Shown: positions 26,248-36,027 of the stretch, piece by piece
How the letters are laid out: each line of letters begins with the position of its first letter
Position numbering within the stretch: position 1 is the first letter of the stretch
Origin: Paludibacter sp.
Lineage (GTDB): Bacteria; Bacteroidota; Bacteroidia; Bacteroidales; Paludibacteraceae
Direction of reading: 5' to 3'
Assembly: GCA_028690665.1 (NCBI GenBank)
Contig: JAQVAV010000014.1
Location: 1-64,000 of the forward strand
DNA: 64,000 nt
Position numbers and translations under genes: made by a program
The notes under the pieces: generated by a model
What the model saw: the letters and a program-made list of their open reading frames with translations, nothing else
Told to the model about the DNA's origin: nothing
Database searches by the model: none

Positions 26248-27587
26248 ATGAAACTAAATAAATATATTTCACTTGTTGTATTATTGATTGCAATAACTAC
26301 AAATGCTCAAAAGAAAGTTGTATGGCTTCATGGATTACAAGGAGATCAAACTCCAAGTACATGGGATATGTATAAAGCATATTTTACCCCTTCTAATGGA
26401 GAGGTAGTAAAATATACATCAATTTTCAACAGCATAAAAAGTGCGGCAAATGCTCTTACAAATACAAAAATAAACCCTGCCAATCAGGATCTTATTCTTG
26501 TTGGGCATAGTATGGGTGGACTTGTGAGCCGTTCAATTTTGCAGAATAATACAAAAGTAAAAGGTATTATCTCGGCAGGCAGCCCAAATCAAGGCTCTCA
26601 ATTAATTGCAAATGCAATGAGCGGAAAAGTCTTTAATGTTTTTGAAACAGGAATTAATAAATCAAGTAAGGCCATTGACAAATCTTTGACAGCAGCAGTT
26701 TTTTGTGCACCTCCAGTGTCCATAATAGCAGCTCCAATAGCTTTAAGAATATTAATATTTAAAAATGTAGCACTTATTGGACTTGGTGTTGTAAAAAGTG
26801 GGTTGCAAGAAGCAATAACAATTTATTCTACAATTACGCCATGTACGCAAGATCTATTGTCAAACAGTACTTACATCAAAGAATCACAAAATCAGTATAT
26901 TAATGTTCCGTATATAAATATTTATGGTGCCGAAGATTATTGGCAAGTGGTTAGAATTGCCGGCTCTTTTCTTAATATGGACAAAGTGAAAAAGATGGAG
27001 AATGTTGATAAGAGTTATGATGAAACATATTTTCCAACAATGCGTTCTGCTCTTTCTATTATCAACCTGATACAAATAGCTCATAATGATGTATATAAAG
27101 CATTGTTTTATCCGGCAATATTGCAACCCTGGATATGGGCAACCAGAGAATTGGTTTTAAATGCCCGCTATGATTGGATGGTGTTTATCGTTATCTTGAA
27201 ACAGATATGCATAATAATTTTGCAGGTATGGTGGGTGCTAATTCGTATGAATTACAAACATATTGTGTAAAAGAATGGGTCAGTGATGATCCTAATCTGC
27301 CATTAGAAAGAGCAAATGGTATAAATAAAATTATTTCTCCGAATCCTGATAATGGACATTGGGAAACAGTATGTTACACAAAATACATCCCTGTTACCTT
27401 AGAACATGATGGGATTCTAACTTCAAAAGCCGTAATTGTTCCCGAAAGCAAAGGAGTTAAAATAGTAAACAAAAGAGTGCCTGGAGTTAATCATCAGGAA
27501 ATGGGTAATAATATTGAAATGAGAAAATTGTTTGATGTAATTTATAAAACAAACACATATGACAAAGTTTTTAATTTATCAAATTAG
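26248..27587 (+). pseudogene. Secreted PGAP1/lipase-like alpha/beta hydrolase with frameshift
   Basis: Signal peptide (ending TTNAQ), oxyanion-loop region VVWLHGLQGD, nucleophile elbow LVGHSMGGLVSRS, then SAGSPNQGSQL, the layout of secreted lipases and PGAP1-like esterases. The frame runs to 27270, but coding similarity switches frame near 27175-27180: DWM then DGVYRYLETDMHNN continues to 27587 with GVNHQEMGN, likely carrying the catalytic His. So it is one gene of about 445 codons with a one-base shift, or two overlapping fragments (26248-27270 and 27174-27587). Confidence 0.7.
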
Positions 27588-28836
27588 TTCTGTCTTTGTA
27601 ATATTTCATTTATTGGGGTGCAGTTGCACCCCAATTTCTCAACTTCCTAATGAAGTAGAAGGACTAAAACCTCTTTGGTGTACAGAATTACCAGGAAAAG
27701 CGGGAGCTTACAATGATGGCCTTATTGGCCTGCCTATATACGATGGGAAAATACTATTTCATTCAACATATTTTACAAATATTGATGCAGAAGATAATCG
27801 TATTCATGCTTTAGATATAGAAAACGGAAATATTGAATGGACTTTTCCTGCTATGTATAATAAAAAAAATTCAATGTTTTTTTGGGGTGTTCCATACTTA
27901 AACAATGAATATCTTGTCGCTAAAATGCCGAAATTTGGAAATATATTATTAAATGATAAATTGATATGTATAAACTTATTAACACAACAAGAGGTGTGGC
28001 AAAAAACTATGCCTATATCTATTTCATATAATTCAAATGATAATGTCGTTGGGAAAAATGCTGATTTCTTTTTTTTACAACAATCAGATTGGAATACATT
28101 AATATACAAAGGAAATTGTCAAACAGGAGACACCGCTTTGTTAGTAAGAGTAAATACAGGCGTGCCTGAAAATTACAATAGATCATCTTCAGGGTTACAA
28201 TATTTTGAGACCGAAAATAATAACAAATACCTTATTGTTGGAGCATTAGAAGAGAAAAAAAACAGTGATGACACTTATGCATATAAAACCTACTTATATA
28301 TCATTGATATTGAAAAAAAAGCACTTTCGAAAAAACTTTTAATTCAGAGACAAGATGAAGGTCAGACAATTAATGATATAGCTTGTGCCATAAATAAAGT
28401 ATTTTTTGTTTGTGGAAGAGAAACATTTTGCTATAATCCCAATAACGAGAGTATTGAATGGTCCTTTTATTCACAAGAGTCATATAATTATATGGCAAAT
28501 CATATTTTGACTAATAATAATATCGTTTTTTTATATGGTGATAATCGTTACATTGGACTTGATGCACAAACAGGTAAAAAACTTTATCAAGGAGAAATCC
28601 AATGTGGAAATGCAAGCATATATAATGACTTTGTTTATATAATAGGTAGTGATGCCAAATTATATATCATAGATGTTAATACAGGTAAAGTTAAGGTTCA
28701 AATAATATGTCCGGAAAAAAATGTAACAAATACAGGTTTCTTAACAGGTTGTAAGCCTCGTGTTTTTGGAAATAAACTTTATGTTTTTGGAAATTATCAT
28801 GCATATTGCTACGATGCAGTACCAAAAAATGAATAG
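27559..28836 (+). CDS. PQQ-like beta-propeller lipoprotein
   Basis: 425 aa. Lipoprotein signal with Cys near residue 21 (FHLLGCSC), then repeated propeller blades of the PQQ/BamB-like type (RIHALDIENGNIEWTFP, LICINLLTQQEVWQKTM, YIGLDAQTGKKLYQGEI, LYIIDVNTGKVKVQI). These proteins are surface or periplasmic scaffolds; no quinoprotein catalytic residues can be assigned. The start overlaps the end of the hydrolase frame by 29 bp and the next hydrolase starts inside its last codons, so the three are one operon. Confidence 0.75.
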   Translation: MTKFLIYQISSVFVIFHLLGCSCTPISQLPNEVEGLKPLWCTELPGKAGAYNDGLIGLPIYDGKILFHSTYFTNIDAEDNRIHALDIENGNIEWTFPAMYNKKNSMFFWGVPYLNNEYLVAKMPKFGNILLNDKLICINLLTQQEVWQKTMPISISYNSNDNVVGKNADFFFLQQSDWNTLIYKGNCQTGDTALLVRVNTGVPENYNRSSSGLQYFETENNNKYLIVGALEEKKNSDDTYAYKTYLYIIDIEKKALSKKLLIQRQDEGQTINDIACAINKVFFVCGRETFCYNPNNESIEWSFYSQESYNYMANHILTNNNIVFLYGDNRYIGLDAQTGKKLYQGEIQCGNASIYNDFVYIIGSDAKLYIIDVNTGKVKVQIICPEKNVTNTGFLTGCKPRVFGNKLYVFGNYHAYCYDAVPKNE

Positions 28837-29548
28837 AAATTATATAGTGAAAAATTATAGCATAGTATTAATTATTGTACTTTTTATTTTCAATTATACT
28901 GCAAATGCAACTTACAAAGTATATCTGATTCATGGTTATGTCGGTTCTACTATAGAATTAAAATTGATTTGAAATGCAATTGAAAAAGAAGGTTTTGTGT
29001 ATGAAGTTTACACCTATCCAAGTTTAACTAAAGACATTGATTCTGTGAGTGTTGAACTATTTCGGAAAATTCAAAAGGAAAATTATGATACAATTTCGTT
29101 TGTTACACATTCAATGGGAGCACTTGTAGTTCGTTCTTTATATGAGCACATTAATCTTCCATTAACGTTTCCATTTATTTATAGAATTGTAATGATAGCT
29201 CCGCCAAATAATGGTTCTCCTGTTGCAGATTTCTTTGCTCAATTTTCATTTATAAAATTTATTGTTGGCCCCAATATAAACAATTTAACTACTAATCCAT
29301 TAAGTGGAGCAAGTAAGTATCCAATACCAACTTGCGAAGTTGGTTTAATTGCAGGTAGTTATGGTAAAAATAGAGGTTTCAACATCTTTATAAAAGAGGA
29401 CAATGATGGGTTGTTAATCCCAGAACAAACAAAACTTGGAATTGAAAAAGATATTGTTTTTATAAAGTCATGGCATGTCGGACTATTGTACAACAGAAAA
29501 GTCAAAAAATATGTAATCTCATTTTTGAAAAATGGACAATTTAAATAA
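28829..29548 (+). pseudogene. Second secreted alpha/beta hydrolase, interrupted by in-frame TGA
   Basis: ATG at 28829 overlaps the propeller stop. Signal peptide (IVLIIVLFIFNYTANA), VYLIHGYVGST, then an in-frame TGA at 28970-28972, and continuation in the same frame: NAIEKEGFVYEVYTYPS, elbow FVTHSMGALVVRS, APPNNGSPVADFF, IKSWHVGLL with a probable catalytic His. A lipase-like esterase of about 239 residues if read through. Confidence 0.7.
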
Positions 29549-29829
29549 ATCAAGACTTATTGCATTGACAAACAGAAAATTAATACGACTGGAATAAATA
29601 ACGAACCCTTATATCATGATGAACAATTTATAAAGACACTTCCCTTATGATTGTGCTCCTAAATAATATCATATCATCATAAGTTTCTGATTAATTCTCC
29701 AAGCATCAAAAATGCCGTCTGAGTAGTGCGTTCAATATTGGCCATACGGGCAGAACCATATCTGAATTGACGAGCGACGGTATCGTCAGCCGAACTCACT
29801 GCAATCCCATATTTATAACTAATCACATC
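29549..29829. other. Junction of gene scraps
   Basis: About 280 bp. 29613-29656 repeats the end of the S41 pseudogene (compare 23514-23556, YHDEQFI). 29702-29807 is a copy of the 3' end of cinA (annotated separately). No intact gene. Confidence 0.6.
29702..29807 (-). repeat. Duplicated 3' end of cinA
   Basis: 106 bp aligned without gaps to 38369-38474, with about 5 mismatches (roughly 95% identical), in the same orientation. It encodes AVSSADDTVARQF..TAFLML, the C terminus of CinA, and then its own stop. It is the left partner of a direct-repeat pair flanking 29.8-38.4 kb. Confidence 0.85.
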
Positions 29830-30232
29830 CATAATGTATATTGCCACGTGAACAAACAATCTTTTTTCTCATATAAGGATGATTCGGCTTAAACAATTTG
29901 TAAAGATACAAAACATTCCATTAACATAAATAAAAAAATGCTTGTTTTTTACAAGCATTTTTTTAGATAGTTATTTAATTATTTTTTATTTTTTTGTGAT
30001 TTAAAGAAATCTTGATTGTTTATAAATAGAAGCAAGACAGCTATAACAGTTAGCTATAAACATAAAAAAGCGGAGCCGGAATCACAGCTTGTTGGCGCAA
30101 CCAAATTTCGACTTCCGCCCATACCCAAACTTATAAAAAGAAAGGAGTTGCAAAGATAGCAACAACTATTGTAATTATCTTATTATGCGGGAGAAAACAA
30201 AATAAAGGCACTAAACTTCCGAAAGCCAAAAC
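29830..30232. repeat. Long direct repeat, copy 3
   Basis: Third copy, including the left MRKKIV start region (29822-29875) and the right part with -7 box 30151-30158. The GC stem right arm is degraded (ATTTCGACTTCCGC instead of ATTCCGGCTTCCGC), weakening the terminator. It heads the next lipoprotein gene. Confidence 0.8.
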
Positions 30233-30315
30233 AAGTAAATAATGGCAAATAAAGTGCAAAGTTATCAATTTGCTGTATTTTGATACAACACTATAAAATA
30301 TCAAAACGAATAAAA

Positions 30316-31254
30316 ATGAAAAAAATAATTTACACAATTTTCATCTTAGCATTTGCGTTATCATCTTGTGATAACAATGAAATTCAAATAAGCAATTCTA
30401 ATAAATGGGTTAATCTTGAAAGTAACGAACAGTTAATGTCGTTATTAGACCAAATAGACGAAGGAAAAGACATTACTAATGTACTTCCAAGCACTAATTT
30501 TGTCTCACTATGGGATATTTATGAAACAATTTGCACTTCTGAAGAAGCAAAACAAAAAGAATTAATGGAAAAGTATCCCTTTGCGGTAAAAATTACAGAT
30601 GACGAATCCGGCAAGGAAGTTAAACTTAATTTGAATGATAAAGCGTTAGCGAAACTATTAACAGCTGATGGTTTCATTAAAATTGGAACTCGAATTATAA
30701 AAGTAGAGGGAGATGTTTTTAAAGAAATATCCAATGGAGATGAAGCATTAATCCCAACACTTTCGAATGTTTCAGAATCTAATCCAGATTTACATATTGT
30801 AGTAAAAAAAATAATAAGTTATCAGGTCATGACTGAGTCAAATGATAATAGACAAAAAATGATTGAAACTTGGGCATATTGGAATGGCTATGAATATTAT
30901 AATAGTACAACAAGATGTAATTGGAATAAATGGATAGATTATAATGCTGTTTTTAATTATACTGATGTTGGAGCTGAGGTAACTAACCAGCATAAAGGAT
31001 GGTTAGGCTGGGTCAATTGGTTTAGTAGTTCTTCATATATGTATCTTCATTTATACTCCGAATATCTCTATTGTCCAAATTTTGAATATGACAAATGGTC
31101 TGAATTAATGGGAGACACACCAAGATTAGATCTAACAAAAAGTGGAACAACAAACAACATAAGAGTAAATAAAAGGTTCTCTAACACAGATACTCCTTCA
31201 GCAGGACATGTTCAAATAGATTTTATATATAGAGGTACCTCATATGAACATTAA
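30316..31254 (+). CDS. Lipoprotein with aromatic-rich C-terminal domain
   Basis: 312 aa from ATG 30316 (an upstream in-frame start at 30280 adds a non-signal stretch). Signal with lipobox ILAFALSSCDN. The N-terminal half is helical and charged; the C-terminal half is Trp/Tyr-rich (WAYWNGYEYYNSTTRCNW, GWLGWVNWFSSSSYMYLHL) and ends in a beta-rich region. Third cassette gene headed by the long repeat. Not recognised by family. Confidence 0.65.
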   Translation: MKKIIYTIFILAFALSSCDNNEIQISNSNKWVNLESNEQLMSLLDQIDEGKDITNVLPSTNFVSLWDIYETICTSEEAKQKELMEKYPFAVKITDDESGKEVKLNLNDKALAKLLTADGFIKIGTRIIKVEGDVFKEISNGDEALIPTLSNVSESNPDLHIVVKKIISYQVMTESNDNRQKMIETWAYWNGYEYYNSTTRCNWNKWIDYNAVFNYTDVGAEVTNQHKGWLGWVNWFSSSSYMYLHLYSEYLYCPNFEYDKWSELMGDTPRLDLTKSGTTNNIRVNKRFSNTDTPSAGHVQIDFIYRGTSYEH

Positions 31255-31331
31255 CAGGAGATGGTCAAAATTGATTTAATTCTGTAAAGCAAAAAAAAAC
31301 TTGCAACCTGATTGACAGTTCAACACACAAC

Positions 31332-31381
31332 CAATTGCCTTATATGATTCAGTAAATTCACTTTAGTCTATAAGGCAATTG
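31332..31381 (+). terminator. Hairpin after the lipoprotein gene
   Basis: Perfect 13-bp inverted repeat CAATTGCCTTATA (31332-31344) with TATAAGGCAATTG (31369-31381), followed by a short T run. It separates the cassette from the TonB receptor gene. Confidence 0.6.
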
Positions 31382-31409
31382 ATTTTCACTCTCAAACTAT
31401 ATCTATTAA

Positions 31410-33722
31410 ATGAAACCATTGATGTTATTTTTTATGCTGTTTTTCTACCATATTGGAATATACTCAATGAATGCTCAAGTGTTTACTGTATCAGGGCAAA
31501 TTGTGGATAGCACAAACAATCGTACAATATCACATGCCAACATTTACGAACTCAGCAATAAAAAAGGAGTAAGTACTGATATCAATGGAAAGTTTGAAAT
31601 CAGGTTAAAACAAACAGATAAATTTAGATTTGAAATATCTCACATAGAATATAAAAAATGCTCTTTTAGCATCGATATACACCGGGATACGACCCTAATT
31701 ATAGCTCTTCTTCCCCAAATAATTAATCTGGAAGACATTACAATTACAAGTTATTCTGGGATAAAAAACGTAAGTAAAACACAGTTTGGTGCTAAACAAA
31801 TCAATGAAATTCCTGCACTAGCCGGCGAAAAGGATATTTTAAAAGCTTTACAACTTAGTCCGGGTGTCCTGAGTGGTAACGAAGGTACTGTAGGCTTAAG
31901 TGTCAGAGGTGGTGGTGAAGACCAAAACTTGTATCTTATTGATAATATGCCCATATATAGCCCTTCTCATTTATTAGGATTTTTCAGTACGTTCAATCCA
32001 GACATAATACAACAGACAGAGCTTGTTCGTGCTGGTATCCCTGCCAACTATGGAGGAAAATTATCATCTGTCATTAATATTCAAGCAGCAGAACCCTCTT
32101 ATAAAAAAATTCAAGGCAATATCTCATTGGGACTTATTTCAGCAAAAGCTTATGCTGAGATACCAATCATTAAAAACAAAAGTGGACTTATGATTTCTGC
32201 AAGACGGTCCTATTTTGATCTTCTTTCCTCGATACAAGCCGTAATGACTGATGCTGACGATTTAAAGAAAATCGGATTTTTTGATATGGACATCAAATAT
32301 CAACATACTTTTGACCCAAAAAATATACTTTCGCTGCAATATCTTTACAGCAATGATTATTACTATAATTTATTTGGTGATAATGAGAGGGAATACAAGG
32401 ACAAATCAGGAATTGACTGGGCTAACCAGACATTATTCGTGAATTATAAGCATATTGCTGAAAAATATGGAACGATGTCAATCTTGGCGGGAATCAATGA
32501 CTATAATTATAACTATCTAAATGAAAACTATAACGGTGAAGGAACTCTCGAAAACGGATATCAGAAAACCAGCTCCATAAAGGACTATGTCATCAAATCA
32601 GCATGGAGTTATAACATCAATCAACAAATTGACTTTGTGGCAGGAGTCTCCTACACATTTCATCAAACAGTACCGCAAAATCTGTTAATCATGAATGTTC
32701 AAAAAAGTCAAATAACCGAATCTTCAAATGAAGTTGCAGTGTTTTCTCAGTTCAATTTTAATCTGAAAAATAAAGACATACTTTCTTTTGGCTTACGTCA
32801 AAACATTTATCTGCATGATTCTGTGGCAGATTTTCCCATAGAACCACGTTTCTCCTACATTAAAGCTATTAGCAAATTTAGTACTATTAAAATATCTTTA
32901 TCCAGAAATATCCAGTTTGTACATCGGGTCGAAGATTTCTCCACCGGCTTGCCCACTGAACTATGGTATATTGCAAACAACCGATTGAAATACGAAGAAA
33001 GTTATCAGTCGTCGATTGAATTAAACCATGCAATAACTAAATTCAACATTAATATTGGTGCTGCTATTTATTATAAATGGATGAATAATCTGGTTGAGCA
33101 TGGAAACTATTATGCCGACTTACCATTGCCAGAGGGTATTGATAATCATCTGACAGAAGGAGGCGGAAATGGTCGGACTTATGGATTAGAATTATTCTGT
33201 AACAAGCCTTATGGCAACCTGACATATTCATTGAATTATTTGATTTCAAAGTCAGAACGAAAATTCCCCAATATTAACAATGCTGATTGGTATCCCTCGT
33301 CCACAGATAGATTACACAATTTCAACACGACAATTAGTTATAAACTCAATGAAAAACTCCTTTTCACATTAGCGTGGATTTATTCTACAGGGAAACCGAT
33401 TACAGTACCAGAAGGTAGATATTATACTATGAATGAAAATGAAACTACCAGATATTTTATTGGCGACAGGAATAATTATCGTTTGGCCGACTATCATAGA
33501 TTAGACCTCTCAGTTCAGTACAAAAAAATTAAACGACATGGAACAAGCACTCTGGAATTTGGTCTGTATAATGCTTATAACAGAAAAAATCCATACAGTA
33601 TAGATTTTGAAGATGAGAAAATTCTTGTTGAAGGGAGTGTTGTAAAAACCGGAAAAGTAATCATTAAACAATACAGTCTTTTTCCAATTATTCCATCAAT
33701 TAGTTATAAACGAAATTTTTAA
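31410..33722 (+). CDS. TonB-dependent receptor with carboxypeptidase-regulatory-like N-domain
   Basis: 770 aa outer-membrane receptor. Signal peptide (about 1-22, ending NAQ), CarboxypepD_reg-like domain (about 24-105, TVSGQIVDSTNNRTI), plug domain (about 125-230: GEKDILKALQLSPGV, LSVRGGGEDQNLYLIDNMPI) and a beta-barrel ending SISYKRNF. TonB/ExbBD energise uptake through such receptors. The next gene, 16 bp downstream, is its DUF4249 lipoprotein partner. Substrate unknown. Confidence 0.9.
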   Translation: MKPLMLFFMLFFYHIGIYSMNAQVFTVSGQIVDSTNNRTISHANIYELSNKKGVSTDINGKFEIRLKQTDKFRFEISHIEYKKCSFSIDIHRDTTLIIALLPQIINLEDITITSYSGIKNVSKTQFGAKQINEIPALAGEKDILKALQLSPGVLSGNEGTVGLSVRGGGEDQNLYLIDNMPIYSPSHLLGFFSTFNPDIIQQTELVRAGIPANYGGKLSSVINIQAAEPSYKKIQGNISLGLISAKAYAEIPIIKNKSGLMISARRSYFDLLSSIQAVMTDADDLKKIGFFDMDIKYQHTFDPKNILSLQYLYSNDYYYNLFGDNEREYKDKSGIDWANQTLFVNYKHIAEKYGTMSILAGINDYNYNYLNENYNGEGTLENGYQKTSSIKDYVIKSAWSYNINQQIDFVAGVSYTFHQTVPQNLLIMNVQKSQITESSNEVAVFSQFNFNLKNKDILSFGLRQNIYLHDSVADFPIEPRFSYIKAISKFSTIKISLSRNIQFVHRVEDFSTGLPTELWYIANNRLKYEESYQSSIELNHAITKFNINIGAAIYYKWMNNLVEHGNYYADLPLPEGIDNHLTEGGGNGRTYGLELFCNKPYGNLTYSLNYLISKSERKFPNINNADWYPSSTDRLHNFNTTISYKLNEKLLFTLAWIYSTGKPITVPEGRYYTMNENETTRYFIGDRNNYRLADYHRLDLSVQYKKIKRHGTSTLEFGLYNAYNRKNPYSIDFEDEKILVEGSVVKTGKVIIKQYSLFPIIPSISYKRNF

Positions 33723-33738
33723 AATTCAACTTATTGCG

Positions 33739-34620
33739 ATGTTTAAACTCAAAAAGATTCTGTATTTCTTATTGCTGACCTGTATACTTCAGGCCTGTGA
33801 CTCAACCGAGATTGATTACATTAAACCAGACAATGTCAACAGATTGGCAGCTTTTTGTTTTTTCAACCCGGATAGTGTCTGGAGTGTACAAGTTAGTAAA
33901 TTAGCAAATGTTACGGATATTAGTTCTGATGATTTACTTATTCAAAATGCACTTGTTATCATAAAAGACGACACCGAAATGATTGATACTTTATCCTTTA
34001 TAGATAAAGGCATATATAAAAGTATAAATAACATGAAACCAGAGTTTAATAAAATATATAGCCTTGAAGTTTCGTGTCCGGGATATGAAACATTATACTC
34101 AACAAAGGAATCACTTCCTTCACCAGTTGTGATTTCCGGAAATACAGTTTATTCTTTTTTAATTGAAAACACTTTTCCATCGGAAACATATAATGATACT
34201 TTATGGTATAAACAAAAAACGGTTGAAACTAACATCTCTGTCAAAAAAGGCCAGTTTATCAGAGTTTCTTCAACAGAAAGAAATGGTAATATTGAATGGG
34301 GAATAGCAGTTTCATTAAAAAATATGAATAATTTAATCGCTTATGATTGTTTGAATGCTAATATTTTTGAAGTAAAAGAAAATCAATTGATGAAATTACA
34401 ATCAGCAGTTTATGCAAAAAGTGATGCATTAAATATCATGACAATTTCGGCTGATTATTTACTATATGAAGTAAGTTCTGCTGAATATGATTTCGTAGTA
34501 AATACAACCAGAATACTAACTCCAAACAACATATTTTCAAATATCTCTGGGGGAGGTGGTTTATTTGTTGGATATACATTAGACATTATTTCGATTAATA
34601 TTATAAGTAAGTGTTCATAA
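33739..34620 (+). CDS. DUF4249 lipoprotein (TonB receptor partner)
   Basis: 293 aa lipoprotein: signal with lipobox LTCILQACDS, then the DUF4249 pattern (NRLAAFCFFNPDSVWSVQVS, NALVIIKDD, YSLEVSCPGYETL). The family is found next to TonB receptors in Bacteroidota and is thought to be a surface-exposed accessory lipoprotein. Transcribed with the 31410 receptor. Confidence 0.8.
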   Translation: MFKLKKILYFLLLTCILQACDSTEIDYIKPDNVNRLAAFCFFNPDSVWSVQVSKLANVTDISSDDLLIQNALVIIKDDTEMIDTLSFIDKGIYKSINNMKPEFNKIYSLEVSCPGYETLYSTKESLPSPVVISGNTVYSFLIENTFPSETYNDTLWYKQKTVETNISVKKGQFIRVSSTERNGNIEWGIAVSLKNMNNLIAYDCLNANIFEVKENQLMKLQSAVYAKSDALNIMTISADYLLYEVSSAEYDFVVNTTRILTPNNIFSNISGGGGLFVGYTLDIISINIISKCS

Positions 34621-34684
34621 TTAGTTTATACAATATTTAATTGCACTTTTCGTTCTACCAGTATTCAAGTAAATACGATTAGCA

Positions 34685-34852
34685 ATGGGAAAAATAAAGA
34701 CAATAGAATTAACCAGAGTCCAACGATTAGACTTAGCGCATGGTTTCCGCCATGGCACGAGCCACTGTTTTCGCATGCGTTGCCGTGCTGTTCTTCTCAA
34801 ATCAGATGGACTGTCTTCGGTAAAAGCAGGCGAATTATCAACCGGAAGGTAA
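34685..34852 (+). pseudogene. IS630-family transposase remnant (N-terminal 55 codons)
   Basis: ATG at 34685 opens IELTRVQRLDLAHGFRHG, HCFRMRCRAVLLKSDG, LSSVKAGEL and a stop, matching the N-terminal HTH region of IS630-type transposases. The catalytic DDE part is absent and I see no inverted repeats. Base composition is richer in G+C than the neighbours. Confidence 0.7.
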
Positions 34853-35058
34853 CCAAGGTCATTACAATATTTATAAATTAGCAACCGGAGTACGTACCTA
34901 TTCTCCAGATTGTTATTGGATAAGATTTAGCCCAAATCCTATCGCCAATTGGTAACGAAATGATCACACACTTATCCAAATCACAATTCTGTTCACATTT
35001 TAAATAATAAATTCAAATAAGATAGAATCATGATTTGGATAAGCCTAAAAAAATAAAA
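34853..35058. other. Intergenic region downstream of the IS630 remnant
   Basis: About 200 bp without gene; A+T-rich, possibly containing the promoter of the second DUF4249 gene, though I see no good TAnnTTTG box. Confidence 0.4.
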
Positions 35059-36027
35059 ATGGCATTCTATCATAAAATAATAGTTATTATCATATTATTA
35101 GTAGCGACAGCTTGTACAGATCTAAATATTGTTCAGGTTGATATTTCAGAAAATTTCAATCCGGACATAACCGTAAATTCGTTAATGCAGCCCGACTCAA
35201 ACATTATTATCATAGTTTCACCAACTCAGGCTGCATTTTCAAATAAAACAGAAGTAAAACCTCAGATATCATCTGCATCACTTGTCGATATATTAAATAA
35301 CCAAACATACAGTTTGGAAATATATACCTGGGATAATTATATCGTCCTCAAAAATCAAGACTTTTGTCCTATACCCGGAGGAGAATATTGTATTAAAATC
35401 CAGACAACACAGCCAGCAAAAACTTTGATTGCCAAAGACAAAGTCCCTGAGAGGAGTGCCAATATTTTAAATTTAAATATCAATCCGGTAAAAGGTTCTA
35501 CTGCTTATCTTGGAAAAATAAATTTCACTTCCATTGGAACGGATATTTACTACGAGTTATTAATTTACTCTCAGGAAGTAGTTAACGACACAACACAAAC
35601 TATTCCGTTTTACCAGACATCACTGAGTACTACAAATCCGCTAATTACGCGTGAAGATTACTATCCATCACTAATTGTGCTATCGCAGGAGTCGCCAAAA
35701 TCGTTATTATTCCATATTGATAACCCCAAAGACACAGTGTGCATCGATTTTGAATATGACAACGGAGGAATATATACCAATGGAAAGACCGGAACATGCA
35801 ATCATAATCTGAGAATAGAATTACGAACTGTCTCAGAATCATTCTTTTTATATAAAACATCTCTATATAAACAAATGTATGCCGCTGCAGGAGATTTATT
35901 ATACGGGATAGCCGAACCGGTAAAAGTTGTCTCGAATATTGAAGGCGGAGTTGGGCTTTTCGGTTCTTATATTAAAACTGACACTACGGTTTTTGTTGCC
36001 GGCAGGAATGATATTATATATGAATAA
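35059..36027 (+). CDS. DUF4249 lipoprotein (second copy)
   Basis: 322 aa from ATG 35059 (the frame can extend to a TTG at 35035). Lipobox LLVATACTDL, then the DUF4249 pattern (DITVNSLMQPDSNIIIIVSP, SLVDILNNQ, GGEYCIKIQTT). Precedes its receptor, the reverse of the first pair; the receptor ATG at 36020 overlaps its last codons by 8 bp. Confidence 0.8.
   Translation: MAFYHKIIVIIILLVATACTDLNIVQVDISENFNPDITVNSLMQPDSNIIIIVSPTQAAFSNKTEVKPQISSASLVDILNNQTYSLEIYTWDNYIVLKNQDFCPIPGGEYCIKIQTTQPAKTLIAKDKVPERSANILNLNINPVKGSTAYLGKINFTSIGTDIYYELLIYSQEVVNDTTQTIPFYQTSLSTTNPLITREDYYPSLIVLSQESPKSLLFHIDNPKDTVCIDFEYDNGGIYTNGKTGTCNHNLRIELRTVSESFFLYKTSLYKQMYAAAGDLLYGIAEPVKVVSNIEGGVGLFGSYIKTDTTVFVAGRNDIIYE

Noticed and set aside
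29677-29859. 60-aa minus-strand frame
   Set aside because: Not an independent gene; it joins the MRKKIV start region of repeat copy 3 to the duplicated cinA 3' end.
19850-30232. CRISPR array
   Set aside because: The repeats are hundreds of bases long and kilobases apart, with genes between; no short regular repeats, no cas genes.
34621-34884. 87-codon minus-strand frame after the first DUF4249 gene
   Set aside because: It is antisense to the IS630 remnant, whose plus-strand reading gives recognisable transposase words.
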